A DNA stretch of 19,064 nt from an uncultured Caulobacteraceae bacterium. GTDB lineage: Bacteria > Pseudomonadota > Alphaproteobacteria > Caulobacterales > Caulobacteraceae. A program made the translations under genes and the position numbers. The notes beneath the pieces are model-generated. The model did no database searches and was not told the origin of the DNA. It saw only the letters and a program-made list of their open reading frames with translations. Below are positions 1 to 6,274 of the stretch, piece by piece. Numbering within the stretch: the first letter of the stretch is position 1; every line of letters starts with the position of its first letter. The DNA is taken from NCBI GenBank assembly GCA_937910255.1, contig CALEOQ010000464.1:1-19064 (forward strand), read 5' to 3'.

Positions 1-187
1 GGTGCAGGCGCCACACTGGATGTACACCGGTTCCGTATACGAGGTGTTCCGGGACGGCGGTGGCGGTGGCCCCAGGCATGTGCGCAGCGCTGGAGGTGCG
101 TCTGGGGAGCAGCTTCCGAGAGGGCAATAAATCGACCAGGCAGGGCTATCTGGAGACATCACCCCGCCGCAGCAGCGCGCCGGGCGC
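1..187. other. Unexplained 5' segment ahead of a truncated MFS gene
   Basis: The reading frame of the downstream transporter is blocked by a TAA at 128-130. Between that stop and the ATG at 188 the frame still encodes a family-like DITPPQQRAGR stretch (about 155-187), which in MFS transporters lies in the loop before helix 5. Family similarity therefore runs upstream of the only usable ATG. Before about 150 none of the three forward frames gives recognisable MFS helices 1-4. A one-base shift near 150-155 would join CAG GGC TAT CTG to GAC ATC, giving a more typical QGYL-DITPP reading. A frameshifted pseudogene or poor sequence at a contig edge both fit. Confidence 0.5.
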
Positions 188-997
188 ATGGGGATCATGG
201 GATCGGCCTTTTCCCTGGGCTTCATGGTCGGCCCCGCCCTGGGGGGCCTGCTGGCCCGGCCGGAGCTTGGGCCGACGGGCTTCCAGATTCCGCTCTATGC
301 GGCCGCCGCCTTCGGCCTGGCCTCGGCGCTCGGGGTCTTTCTGTTCATGCGCGAGACCATCGTCCCCCAGGCCCAGGGCGCGGTTCGGCCGCCGCCGCAG
401 CCGCGGGGGGCGGTCCTGCGGCAGGCCCTGGCCGATCCGGTGATCCTGCGGGTCTTCCTGATCAGCTTCGTGACCATTTCGGGCTTCGCCGGCATCGAGG
501 CGACATATGGCCTCTGGACCGAGGTCCGTTTCGGCTGGGGCCCGCAGGAGATCGGCCTGGCCTTCATGCTGGCCGGGGTCATCGGCGTGGTGGCGCAAGG
601 GTCGCTGACCGGCCTGCTGGTGCGCCGCTATGGCGAGGGCCGGGTCCTGCTGGCGGGCCTGTGTCTGATGTTCGCGGGCATGGTGACCCAGTTCGCCGCC
701 CTCGGCTGGCCCATGGCGGTGGTGGGCCTGGCGATCGTGGTGTTCGGCCAGTCGATCACCTTCCCCAACCTGGTCGCCCTGATCTCCATGGCCACCCCGT
801 CCGAGCGACAGGGCGAGGTGCTGGGCCTGAACATGTCCAACAACGCCCTGGCCCGCATCGGTGGCCCGGTCCTGGCCGGCCAGCTCTTTTCGCTGGTGGC
901 GCCGGGCGCGCCCTTCGCGCTGACGGCGCTGCTGATCCTGCCGGCCATCTGGCTGTGCCTGCAGATCATGACCAAGGTGGCTGATCGGCGGGCCTGA
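188..997 (+). CDS. MFS transporter (DHA1/TetA-like), N-terminally incomplete
   Basis: This is an inner-membrane major facilitator superfamily protein, probably a proton-driven efflux carrier; the substrate cannot be told. The 269 residues visible hold about eight hydrophobic helices, against 12 and roughly 400 residues in a complete member. The first helix carries a GxxxGPxxGG motif (residues about 10-19), which is motif C of drug:H+ antiporters and normally lies in helix 5, so helices 1-4 are missing. Family-like sequence continues upstream of the ATG in the same frame to about 155, and no Shine-Dalgarno precedes 188. The ATG is therefore probably not the native start. It runs in the same direction as the ribosomal protein genes, but the 146-bp gap after it looks like a separate promoter and leader. 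Family assignment is firm; the state of the gene is open. Confidence 0.8.
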   Translation: MGIMGSAFSLGFMVGPALGGLLARPELGPTGFQIPLYAAAAFGLASALGVFLFMRETIVPQAQGAVRPPPQPRGAVLRQALADPVILRVFLISFVTISGFAGIEATYGLWTEVRFGWGPQEIGLAFMLAGVIGVVAQGSLTGLLVRRYGEGRVLLAGLCLMFAGMVTQFAALGWPMAVVGLAIVVFGQSITFPNLVALISMATPSERQGEVLGLNMSNNALARIGGPVLAGQLFSLVAPGAPFALTALLILPAIWLCLQIMTKVADRRA

Positions 998-1023
998 GGT
1001 GGTCTCGGCCGGCGGGCGCAGAC

Positions 1024-1052
1024 TTGCCTTTTGTCCGGGCTTGGCGTAAGCA
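1024..1052 (+). promoter_or_regulatory. Candidate sigma-70-type promoter for rpmI-rplT
   Basis: TTGCCT (1024-1029) is followed, after exactly 17 bases, by TAAGCA (1047-1052). The -35 is good and the -10 is poor. Position after the MFS stop and before a structured leader makes it plausible. It is inferred from spacing only. Confidence 0.3.
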
Positions 1053-1064
1053 CCCGCCCCTTCG

Positions 1065-1099
1065 GAGCCGTCTGGCCAACAGGCATGCCAGGACGGCTC
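1065..1099 (+). promoter_or_regulatory. Strong hairpin in the rpmI leader
   Basis: GAGCCGTC (1065-1072) pairs perfectly with GACGGCTC (1092-1099). The stem continues with TGGC (1073-1076) against GCCA (1087-1090) after a single bulged G (1091), giving 12 base pairs around a 10-base loop. No T-run follows, so this is not a classical terminator. A second stem (1117-1135) lies just downstream, directly before the start codon. Together they look like a leader RNA able to control translation of the L35/L20 genes; autoregulatory leaders are known for this operon in other bacteria. The regulator here is not known. Confidence 0.55.
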
Positions 1100-1116
1100 A
1101 TCAATACGCCAGAGGA

Positions 1117-1135
1117 CGGGGCGCCTGGCGCTCCG
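1117..1135 (+). promoter_or_regulatory. Second leader hairpin next to the rpmI start
   Basis: An 8-bp stem (1117-1124 with 1128-1135, including one G-U pair) closes a CTG triloop and ends eight bases before the rpmI ATG at 1144. It covers the place where a Shine-Dalgarno would lie, and no strong one is visible. Initiation may therefore depend on opening this stem. Confidence 0.45.
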
Positions 1136-1143
1136 CAAGTGAA

Positions 1144-1344
1144 ATGCCGAAACTGAAGACGAAGTCAGGCGCCAAAAAGCGCTTCAAGCTCACCGCGACC
1201 GGCAAGATCAAGGCCGGCGTCGCGGGCAAGCGCCACCGCTTGATCAGCCATAACAGCAAGTACATCCGCCAGAACCGCGGCACCAAGGTCATGAGCGCGG
1301 CCGATACCCGCATCATCAAGACCTTCCTGCCCTACGGCCTGTGA
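1144..1344 (+). CDS. rpmI: 50S ribosomal protein L35
   Basis: This is a small structural protein of the large ribosomal subunit. The 66 residues begin MPKLKTKSGAKKRFKLT, the family signature, and include the conserved HRLISHNSKYIRQNRG region; the length is normal for bL35. It is rich in Lys and Arg as expected for an rRNA-binding protein. The frame is open further upstream to 1024, but the family start MPKLKT fixes the ATG at 1144; upstream codons fall in the structured leader. The stop is 17 bases before rplT, so the two form the usual rpmI-rplT pair and are surely co-transcribed. Confidence 0.98.
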   Translation: MPKLKTKSGAKKRFKLTATGKIKAGVAGKRHRLISHNSKYIRQNRGTKVMSAADTRIIKTFLPYGL

Positions 1345-1361
1345 TCGGGAGCACATAAGAT

Positions 1362-1718
1362 ATGGCACGCGTCAAACGCGGTGTGGTCGCCCACGCCAGA
1401 CACAAGAAGGTTCTCGAGCAGGCCAAGGGTTTCTATGGCCGCCGCAAGAACACCATCCGGACCGCCAAGGCCGCCGTCGACAAGGCCGGCCAGTACGCCT
1501 ATCGCGACCGCAAGGTGCGCAAGCGTAACTTCCGCTCGCTGTGGATCCAGCGGATCAACGCGGCGGCGCGCCTGGAAGGCATGACCTATTCGACCTTTAT
1601 CTTCGGCCTCGACAAGGCCGGGATCGAGATGGATCGCAAGGTGCTCGCCGACATTGCGGGCAACGATCCGACCGGTTTCAAGGCCATCGCAGACAAGGTT
1701 CGCGCCGCGCTGGCTTAA
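1362..1718 (+). CDS. rplT: 50S ribosomal protein L20
   Basis: L20 binds 23S rRNA, is needed early in large-subunit assembly, and represses its own operon in several bacteria. The 118 residues start MARVKRGVVAHARHKKVL and contain the RKNTIRTAKAAVDKA and RDRKVRKRNFRSLWIQRIN blocks that define bL20; the length is typical. A GGGAG motif about 13 bases before the ATG may serve as ribosome binding site. It follows rpmI after 17 bases and is followed by a perfect intrinsic terminator, so most rpmI-rplT transcripts should end before pheS. The hairpin-rich leader ahead of rpmI is the natural place to look for L20 autoregulation, although binding cannot be shown from sequence. Confidence 0.98.
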   Translation: MARVKRGVVAHARHKKVLEQAKGFYGRRKNTIRTAKAAVDKAGQYAYRDRKVRKRNFRSLWIQRINAAARLEGMTYSTFIFGLDKAGIEMDRKVLADIAGNDPTGFKAIADKVRAALA

Positions 1719-1758
1719 GGATTGCGGAGAGTTTCCAAGCTCTCCTCCGATCTCACCG

Positions 1759-1792
1759 AAAGCCCTCCGGCGTCACCGCCGGAGGGCTTTTT
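1759..1792 (+). terminator. Perfect intrinsic terminator after rplT
   Basis: A 14-bp stem with no mismatch (1759-1772 with 1777-1790) closes a TCAC tetraloop; the base of the stem is AAA:TTT and the run of T continues to 1792. This is a textbook Rho-independent terminator. A weaker hairpin (GGAGAG 1726-1731 with CTCTCC 1740-1745) lies between the rplT stop and this stem. No Phe-rich leader peptide is visible in 1719-1841, so it does not look like the enterobacterial pheST attenuator. Confidence 0.92.
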
Positions 1793-1841
1793 GCTGCGCG
1801 CCCTTCCCGCCGATACGACCACGCGATAGAGCACCCAGGCC

Positions 1842-2951
1842 ATGACCGATCTGAACACCCTGAAGACCGACCTGATCGCCCAGGTGGAGGCCGCGCCCGA
1901 CGCCGCCGCCCTGGAGGCGATCCGCATCGCAGCCCTCGGCAAGAGCGGCCAGATCTCCGAGCTGCTGAAATCGCTCGGCAAGATGAGCCCTGAGGAACGC
2001 CGCGAGCAGGGCCCGCTGATCAACGGCCTGCGCGACGCCGTGGCCAGCCGGCTGGCCGAGCGCAAGGCGCAGATGGAAGCCGCCGAGCTCGACCGGCGCC
2101 TGGCCGCCGAGGGCGTCGACCTGTCCCTGCCCGCCCCGCCGCGGCGCCGGGGCAGCGTGCATCCCACCATGCAGGTGATGGATGAGATGGTCTCCATCTT
2201 CGCCGAGATGGGCTTCTCGGTGGCCGAGGGGCCGGACATCGAGACCGACTTCAACAACTTCACCGCCCTGAACTTCCCGCCCAAACATCCGGCGCGGGAG
2301 ATGCACGACACCTTCTTCATGGCCGCCGACGAGGCCGGTGAGCGAAAGGTGCTGCGCACCCACACCAGCCCGGTGCAGGTGCGGGTGATGCGCCAGATCA
2401 ACGAAAAGGTCCCAGCCTGGGTCGCCACCGGCCAGGAGCCGCCGATCCGCGTGGTGGTGCCCGGCCGCACCTATCGCTGCGACTCCGACGCCACCCACAC
2501 CCCCATGTTCCACCAGATGGAGGGCCTGGTGATCGACAAGGCCGTCCATATGGGCCACCTGAAATGGACGCTGGAGACCTTCATCTCGCGCTTCTTCGAG
2601 ACCGAGGGCGTGGTCAGCCGGTTCCGGCCGCACCACTTCCCCTTCACCGAGCCTTCGGCGGAGATGGACGTGCAGTGCGACCGCTCCGGCGGCGACATCA
2701 AGATCGGCCAGGGGACCGACTGGCTGGAGGTGGTGGGCTGCGGGATGGTGCATCCCAATGTGCTGCGCAACTGCGGTCTGGATCCCGAGATCTGGCAGGG
2801 CTTCGCCTTCGGCTTCGGCGTCGACAGGCTGGGGATGCTGAAATACGGCATGCCCGACCTGCGCGACATGTTCGCCGGCGACGCCCGGTGGCTGGGCCAC
2901 TACGGCTTTTCGCCGTTCGCCACGCCCAACCCGGCCACCGGCCTGAGCTGA
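1842..2951 (+). CDS. pheS: Phenylalanine--tRNA ligase alpha subunit
   Basis: This is the catalytic subunit of the cytoplasmic alpha2-beta2 class II enzyme that charges tRNA-Phe. The 369 residues start with a coiled-coil tRNA-binding arm (about 1-90, IAALGKSGQISELLKSLGKM), followed by the class II core. Core motifs are VVPGRTYRCDSDATHTPMFHQMEG (motif 2 region, about residues 206-229) and the glycine-rich FGFGVDRLGMLKYGMPD near the C-terminus (motif 3). A short tail (WLGHYGFSPFATPNPATGLS) makes it slightly longer than many homologues. The start follows the terminator by 49 bp, so pheS either has its own promoter there or relies on readthrough; TTGCTG (1791-1796) and TACGAC (1814-1819), 17 bases apart, are a weak candidate. 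pheT follows after 113 bp. Confidence 0.98.
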   Translation: MTDLNTLKTDLIAQVEAAPDAAALEAIRIAALGKSGQISELLKSLGKMSPEERREQGPLINGLRDAVASRLAERKAQMEAAELDRRLAAEGVDLSLPAPPRRRGSVHPTMQVMDEMVSIFAEMGFSVAEGPDIETDFNNFTALNFPPKHPAREMHDTFFMAADEAGERKVLRTHTSPVQVRVMRQINEKVPAWVATGQEPPIRVVVPGRTYRCDSDATHTPMFHQMEGLVIDKAVHMGHLKWTLETFISRFFETEGVVSRFRPHHFPFTEPSAEMDVQCDRSGGDIKIGQGTDWLEVVGCGMVHPNVLRNCGLDPEIWQGFAFGFGVDRLGMLKYGMPDLRDMFAGDARWLGHYGFSPFATPNPATGLS

Positions 2952-2961
2952 GACCATTCGA

Positions 2962-3042
2962 GGCGTCTTAAGACGGGACGCCACCCCCCGGCGCAAGCGC
3001 GAGACCCAGTTCGCAGCTTGCCCATCCCCCTCGCAGGAGGGG
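2962..3042 (+). repeat. Two hairpins in the pheS-pheT spacer
   Basis: GGCGTC (2962-2967) pairs with GACGCC (2977-2982), with the palindrome GTCTTAAGAC (2965-2974) overlapping it. CCCCTC (3027-3032) pairs with GAGGGG (3037-3042) across a GCAG loop. The second resembles the C-rich/G-rich intergenic palindromes that recur in Caulobacterales genomes. Repeat status cannot be shown from one copy. Neither is followed by a T-run, so pheS and pheT are probably still co-transcribed. Confidence 0.3.
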
Positions 3043-3064
3043 ACGGACCTGACGAGCGGACACG

Positions 3065-5497
3065 ATGAAGTTCACCCTTTCCTGGCTCAAGGAACACCTG
3101 GACACCCAGGCCACCGTCGATGAGGTGGTCGAGGCCATGACCATGGCTGGCCTGGAGGTCGAGCATGTGGAGAATCCGGCGGCCAAGCTGGCGGCCTTCT
3201 CGGTGGCCAAGATCGTCGAGGCCGTGCAGCACCCCAACGCCGACCGCCTGCGGGTCTGCCAGGTGGACACCAAGGACGGCCGCAAGGAGATCGTCTGCGG
3301 CGCCCCCAATGCACGGCCGGGCCTGACCACCATCTATGCGCCGCTCGGCGCCTATGTGCCCGGCTCCGGCATCACGCTGGAGGCGCGGCCGGTGCGTGGC
3401 GTGGTCTCCAATGGCATGCTGTGTTCGGCCTCGGAACTCGAGACCGCCGAGGAGTCCGACGGGATCATGGAGCTGCCCGACGCTCTCGCGGTCGGGACGT
3501 CAGCCGCCGAGGCCCTGGGCCTGGAGGCGGTCATCGACTTCGAGGTGACGCCGAACCGCCCCGACTGGCTGGGCGTGGCCGGCATCGCCCGGGACCTGGC
3601 CGCCGCGGGCCTCGGCAGGCTGAAGGACACCTCGGTCGCCCCGGTGAAGGGCGCCTTCCCCTGCCCGGTATCCATTCGGCTGGACGCGCCTGACGCCTGC
3701 CCGGTCTTTTCCGGCCGGCTGATCCGCGGCGTGAAGAACGGTCCCTCGCCGGCCTGGCTGCAGCAGCGGCTGATCTCCATCGGCCTGCGGCCGATCAACA
3801 CCCTGGTGGATATCACCAACCTGGTCTCCTACGACCGCGCCCGGCCCCTGCACGTCTATGACCGGGCCAAGCTGGTGGGCGATTTGATCGTGGCGCGCCT
3901 GGGCGCCGGCCGGGATGCGAACGCTCCGACCCACACAGATGAAGCCACGCCCACCGAACATCATGACGAGCAGCTGATCGCCCTGGACGGCAAGACCTAC
4001 GACATCACCTCGGAGATGTGTGTGATCGCCGACGCCGGGGGCGAGCGCCCGGTGGGCCTGGGCGGCGTCATGGGCGGCGAGAGCACCGGCTGCTCGGAGG
4101 AGACCACCGAGGTGTTCGTCGAGAGCGCCTGGTTCGATCCGATCCGCACCGCCCAGACCGGTCGGACCACCGGCATCACGTCGGACGCCCAGTACCGCTT
4201 CGCCCGCGGCGTCGATCCGGGCTTCGTGGTCGATGGGCTGGAGCTGGCCACGCGGCTGATCCTGGACCTGTGCGGCGGTGAGGCGTCTGACGTCCTCATG
4301 GCCGGCGAGGCGCCCGCCGCGCCGGGTCCCGTCACTTTCGACCGAAGCTATGTGCGCCAGCTCACCGGCCTTTCCCTGGCCGACACACGTATCGACCAGA
4401 TTCTGACGGATCTGGGTTTCGCCGTGGACGGCGCACAGGTCACGCCGCCGACCTGGCGCCGCGACGTGGAGGGCCGGGCCGATCTGGTGGAAGAGGTCGC
4501 CCGGATCGAGGGCTATGGCGCCCTGCCCGTCGAGCCCCTGCCCGACATGGCCCGGCCGGCCGGCGGGGTGCTGAGCCTGCGCCAGGGTCGGATGCGCACA
4601 GCCCGGCGGGCCATGGCCGCCATGGGCTTTTCCGAGGCCGTCACCTGGAGCTTCCTGCCGCGGGAGTCGGCTCGGCTGTTCGGCGGCGGCGATGACGCCC
4701 TGATGATCGCCAATCCGATCTCGGCCGACCTGGACTGCATGCGCCCCTCGGCCCTGCCCAATCTGATCGAGGCGGCCGGCCGCAACGCCCGCAAGGGCTT
4801 CGCCGATGTCGCCCTGTTCGAGATCGGCCCGATCTATCGGGACGACACGCCAGAGGGCCAGTCGGTGGTGGTTGCAGGGCTGGTTGCGCCCCATCCGCCG
4901 CGGCGTTGGGACGGCGGCGGCGATGATCCGCTGTTCGCCCTGAAGGCCGATCTCATGGGCCTGCTGGAGGAGCTCGGCGCGCCGCCCCTGCAGACCGCCC
5001 AGGGCTCCACCTCATCCTGGTGGCATCCCGGCCGCTCAGCCCGACTGCAACTGGGTCCCAAGACCGTCATCGCCGAGTTCGGCGAGCTGCATCCGCAGGT
5101 GCTGAAGACCCTGGACGTGGCAGGGCCGGTGCTGGCCTTCGAACTCAATATCGACGCCCTGCCCGAGGGCAAGCGCAAGGCGGTGAAGACCAAGCCCGCC
5201 CTGGCCCTGTCGCCCTACATGCCGCTCAGCCGCGACTTCGCCTTCGTGGTTGAGGAAAAGGTGGCGGCCGGCGATCTGCTCCGCGCCGTGGCCGGGGCGG
5301 ACAAGGCCCTGATCGCGCAGGCGCGCGTCTTCGACGTCTATCGCGGGGCGGCTCTCGGCGAGGGCGTGAAGTCCCTGGCGGTGGAAATTCTGGTCCAACC
5401 GCAGGATCACACCCTGGCCGAGGCCGAGATCGAGCAGCTGTCGGCCAAGGTCGTGGCCGCCGCGGCCAAGGCCGTGGGCGCCAAGCTGCGCAGCTAG
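3065..5497 (+). CDS. pheT: Phenylalanine--tRNA ligase beta subunit
   Basis: This is the beta subunit of the PheRS tetramer; it binds and edits tRNA-Phe. The 810 residues match the usual size. Domains in order: N-terminal B1 and OB-fold tRNA-binding domain (about 1-148, with FSVAKIVEAVQHPNADRLRVC), B3/B4 editing domain (about 205-390), B5 (about 405-475), a catalytic-like core, and the C-terminal ferredoxin-fold anticodon-binding domain (about 715-808, beginning SPYMPLSRDFAFVVEE). The start MKFTLSWLKEHLDT is the family start; the nearest purine-rich stretch, GAGCGGA, is weak. Residues about 282-303 are an unusual hydrophilic Thr/His/Glu/Asp-rich insert before the conserved LIALDGKTYDI strand. 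It is followed by the convergent eipA gene, with a hairpin between them. Confidence 0.98.
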   Translation: MKFTLSWLKEHLDTQATVDEVVEAMTMAGLEVEHVENPAAKLAAFSVAKIVEAVQHPNADRLRVCQVDTKDGRKEIVCGAPNARPGLTTIYAPLGAYVPGSGITLEARPVRGVVSNGMLCSASELETAEESDGIMELPDALAVGTSAAEALGLEAVIDFEVTPNRPDWLGVAGIARDLAAAGLGRLKDTSVAPVKGAFPCPVSIRLDAPDACPVFSGRLIRGVKNGPSPAWLQQRLISIGLRPINTLVDITNLVSYDRARPLHVYDRAKLVGDLIVARLGAGRDANAPTHTDEATPTEHHDEQLIALDGKTYDITSEMCVIADAGGERPVGLGGVMGGESTGCSEETTEVFVESAWFDPIRTAQTGRTTGITSDAQYRFARGVDPGFVVDGLELATRLILDLCGGEASDVLMAGEAPAAPGPVTFDRSYVRQLTGLSLADTRIDQILTDLGFAVDGAQVTPPTWRRDVEGRADLVEEVARIEGYGALPVEPLPDMARPAGGVLSLRQGRMRTARRAMAAMGFSEAVTWSFLPRESARLFGGGDDALMIANPISADLDCMRPSALPNLIEAAGRNARKGFADVALFEIGPIYRDDTPEGQSVVVAGLVAPHPPRRWDGGGDDPLFALKADLMGLLEELGAPPLQTAQGSTSSWWHPGRSARLQLGPKTVIAEFGELHPQVLKTLDVAGPVLAFELNIDALPEGKRKAVKTKPALALSPYMPLSRDFAFVVEEKVAAGDLLRAVAGADKALIAQARVFDVYRGAALGEGVKSLAVEILVQPQDHTLAEAEIEQLSAKVVAAAAKAVGAKLRS

Positions 5498-5506
5498 GGT
5501 GACTGA

Positions 5507-5528
5507 GGGCGCGGCGAGGGCCGCGCCC
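5507..5528. terminator. Hairpin between convergent pheT and eipA
   Basis: GGGCGCGGC (5507-5515) and GCCGCGCCC (5520-5528) form a perfect 9-bp GC stem with a GAGG loop, lying between the pheT stop (5497) and the eipA stop (5535). There is no T-run in either direction, so it is either a bidirectional block to 3' decay or a weak terminator. Confidence 0.5.
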
Positions 5529-5534
5529 GACCCC

Positions 5535-6161
5535 TTAGAACGGGAAGAGGTTCCGCTGGCGGCTATAGGCCAGGTAGCCGACATTGGCGCCCAGGCGCAG
5601 ACCGACGCCGGCCCGGATCGGCGCCAGGATGATGTCGCTGGCCTTCTGGTAGTTCACGCCCAGACCGCCCACCAGATAGGCGGAGCCTTCGACGCCGGGG
5701 AAGCGCTGATAGATGGCGTCCGGATAATGCAGATTGTAGCAGAGGGTGAAGACCCGGCTGGCGTTGGCGCCCAGGTCCCAGCCGATGGACGGCCCCTGCC
5801 AGAAGACCTCCTGGGTCTGGCGGTTCTTCATATAGAGCAGGCCGCGGCCGTAGCGGGCCCCGATGCTGATGGCGGCTGACCCTTCCTCGCCGGCGATATA
5901 GCCGGTGGGCTGGCCATTCTCGGCGAAGATGCGCTCCACCGCCCCGCCGGCGGCCTCGGCGGTGACGCCCATGAAGTCGGAGACGTCCCGGACGATCTCG
6001 TCGCGGGAATAGGTCGCCGCCTGCTGGGCCTCGACCGGATAGTTGGGGTCCTGCTCGGGCTGGGACGCGCCCTGGGGGGTCGGCTGGGCCGTGGCGCAGC
6101 TGGCGAGGCCAGCCGAGCTGGCCGCCGCCAGTCCGCTTACGATCAGCTTGCGACGGTCCAT
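5535..6161 (-). CDS. eipA: DUF1134 envelope integrity protein EipA
   Basis: This is a periplasmic/envelope protein of the DUF1134 family; its Brucella member EipA is needed for cell-envelope stress resistance. The 208-residue product starts MDRRKLIVSGLAA, then has an LASC lipobox with Cys22 and a low-complexity linker. The conserved domain (about 50-208) contains GQPTGYIAGEEGSAAISIG, YMKNRQTQEVFWQGPSIGWD, NLHYPDAIYQRFPGVEGSAY and the terminal GVNYQK...RLGANVGYLAYS...FPF that defines the family. The start is set by AGGAG eight bases before the ATG; an upstream in-frame extension to 6242 lacks one and runs through the promoter. The paired arginines and lipobox suggest a lipoprotein, possibly Tat-exported. 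A CtrA-type box lies about 60 bp upstream. Family call is firm; lipidation is inference. Confidence 0.9.
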   Translation of the reverse strand: MDRRKLIVSGLAAASSAGLASCATAQPTPQGASQPEQDPNYPVEAQQAATYSRDEIVRDVSDFMGVTAEAAGGAVERIFAENGQPTGYIAGEEGSAAISIGARYGRGLLYMKNRQTQEVFWQGPSIGWDLGANASRVFTLCYNLHYPDAIYQRFPGVEGSAYLVGGLGVNYQKASDIILAPIRAGVGLRLGANVGYLAYSRQRNLFPF

Positions 6162-6222
6162 GTGATTCTCCTGATGACGGTGGGATCGTCCCGTCTCTCG
6201 AAGGCATGAATGGGGCAGCTTG

Positions 6223-6238
6223 GTTAAACCCCGATTAA
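6223..6238 (-). promoter_or_regulatory. CtrA-type binding box upstream of eipA
   Basis: Read on the minus strand, 6238-6223 is TTAA-N7-TTAAC, an exact match to the full CtrA recognition motif of alphaproteobacteria. It points toward eipA and lies 61 bases from its start codon, where an activator site near -35 would be expected for a short leader. AT-rich sequence stands out here against the GC-rich background. The Brucella eipA gene has been reported as a direct CtrA target, which supports the reading. Confidence 0.75.
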
Positions 6239-6274
6239 GCATGTTTGGCGGATCGGCGCGGCCCCCCGCCTGAC

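Noticed and set aside
1024..1143. 40-residue N-terminal extension of L35
   Set aside because: The family start MPKLKTKSG lies at 1144 and the upstream stretch forms leader hairpins.
1719..1841. Phe-type attenuator before pheS
   Set aside because: No leader peptide with Phe codons and no mutually exclusive stem set beyond a simple terminator.
3500..4894. 464-residue minus-strand ORF within pheT
   Set aside because: pheT is a certain gene; the antisense frame has no recognisable domain.
6162..6242. Longer start for EipA at 6242
   Set aside because: It would run through the CtrA box and remove the signal peptide from the N-terminus; the ATG at 6161 has AGGAG.
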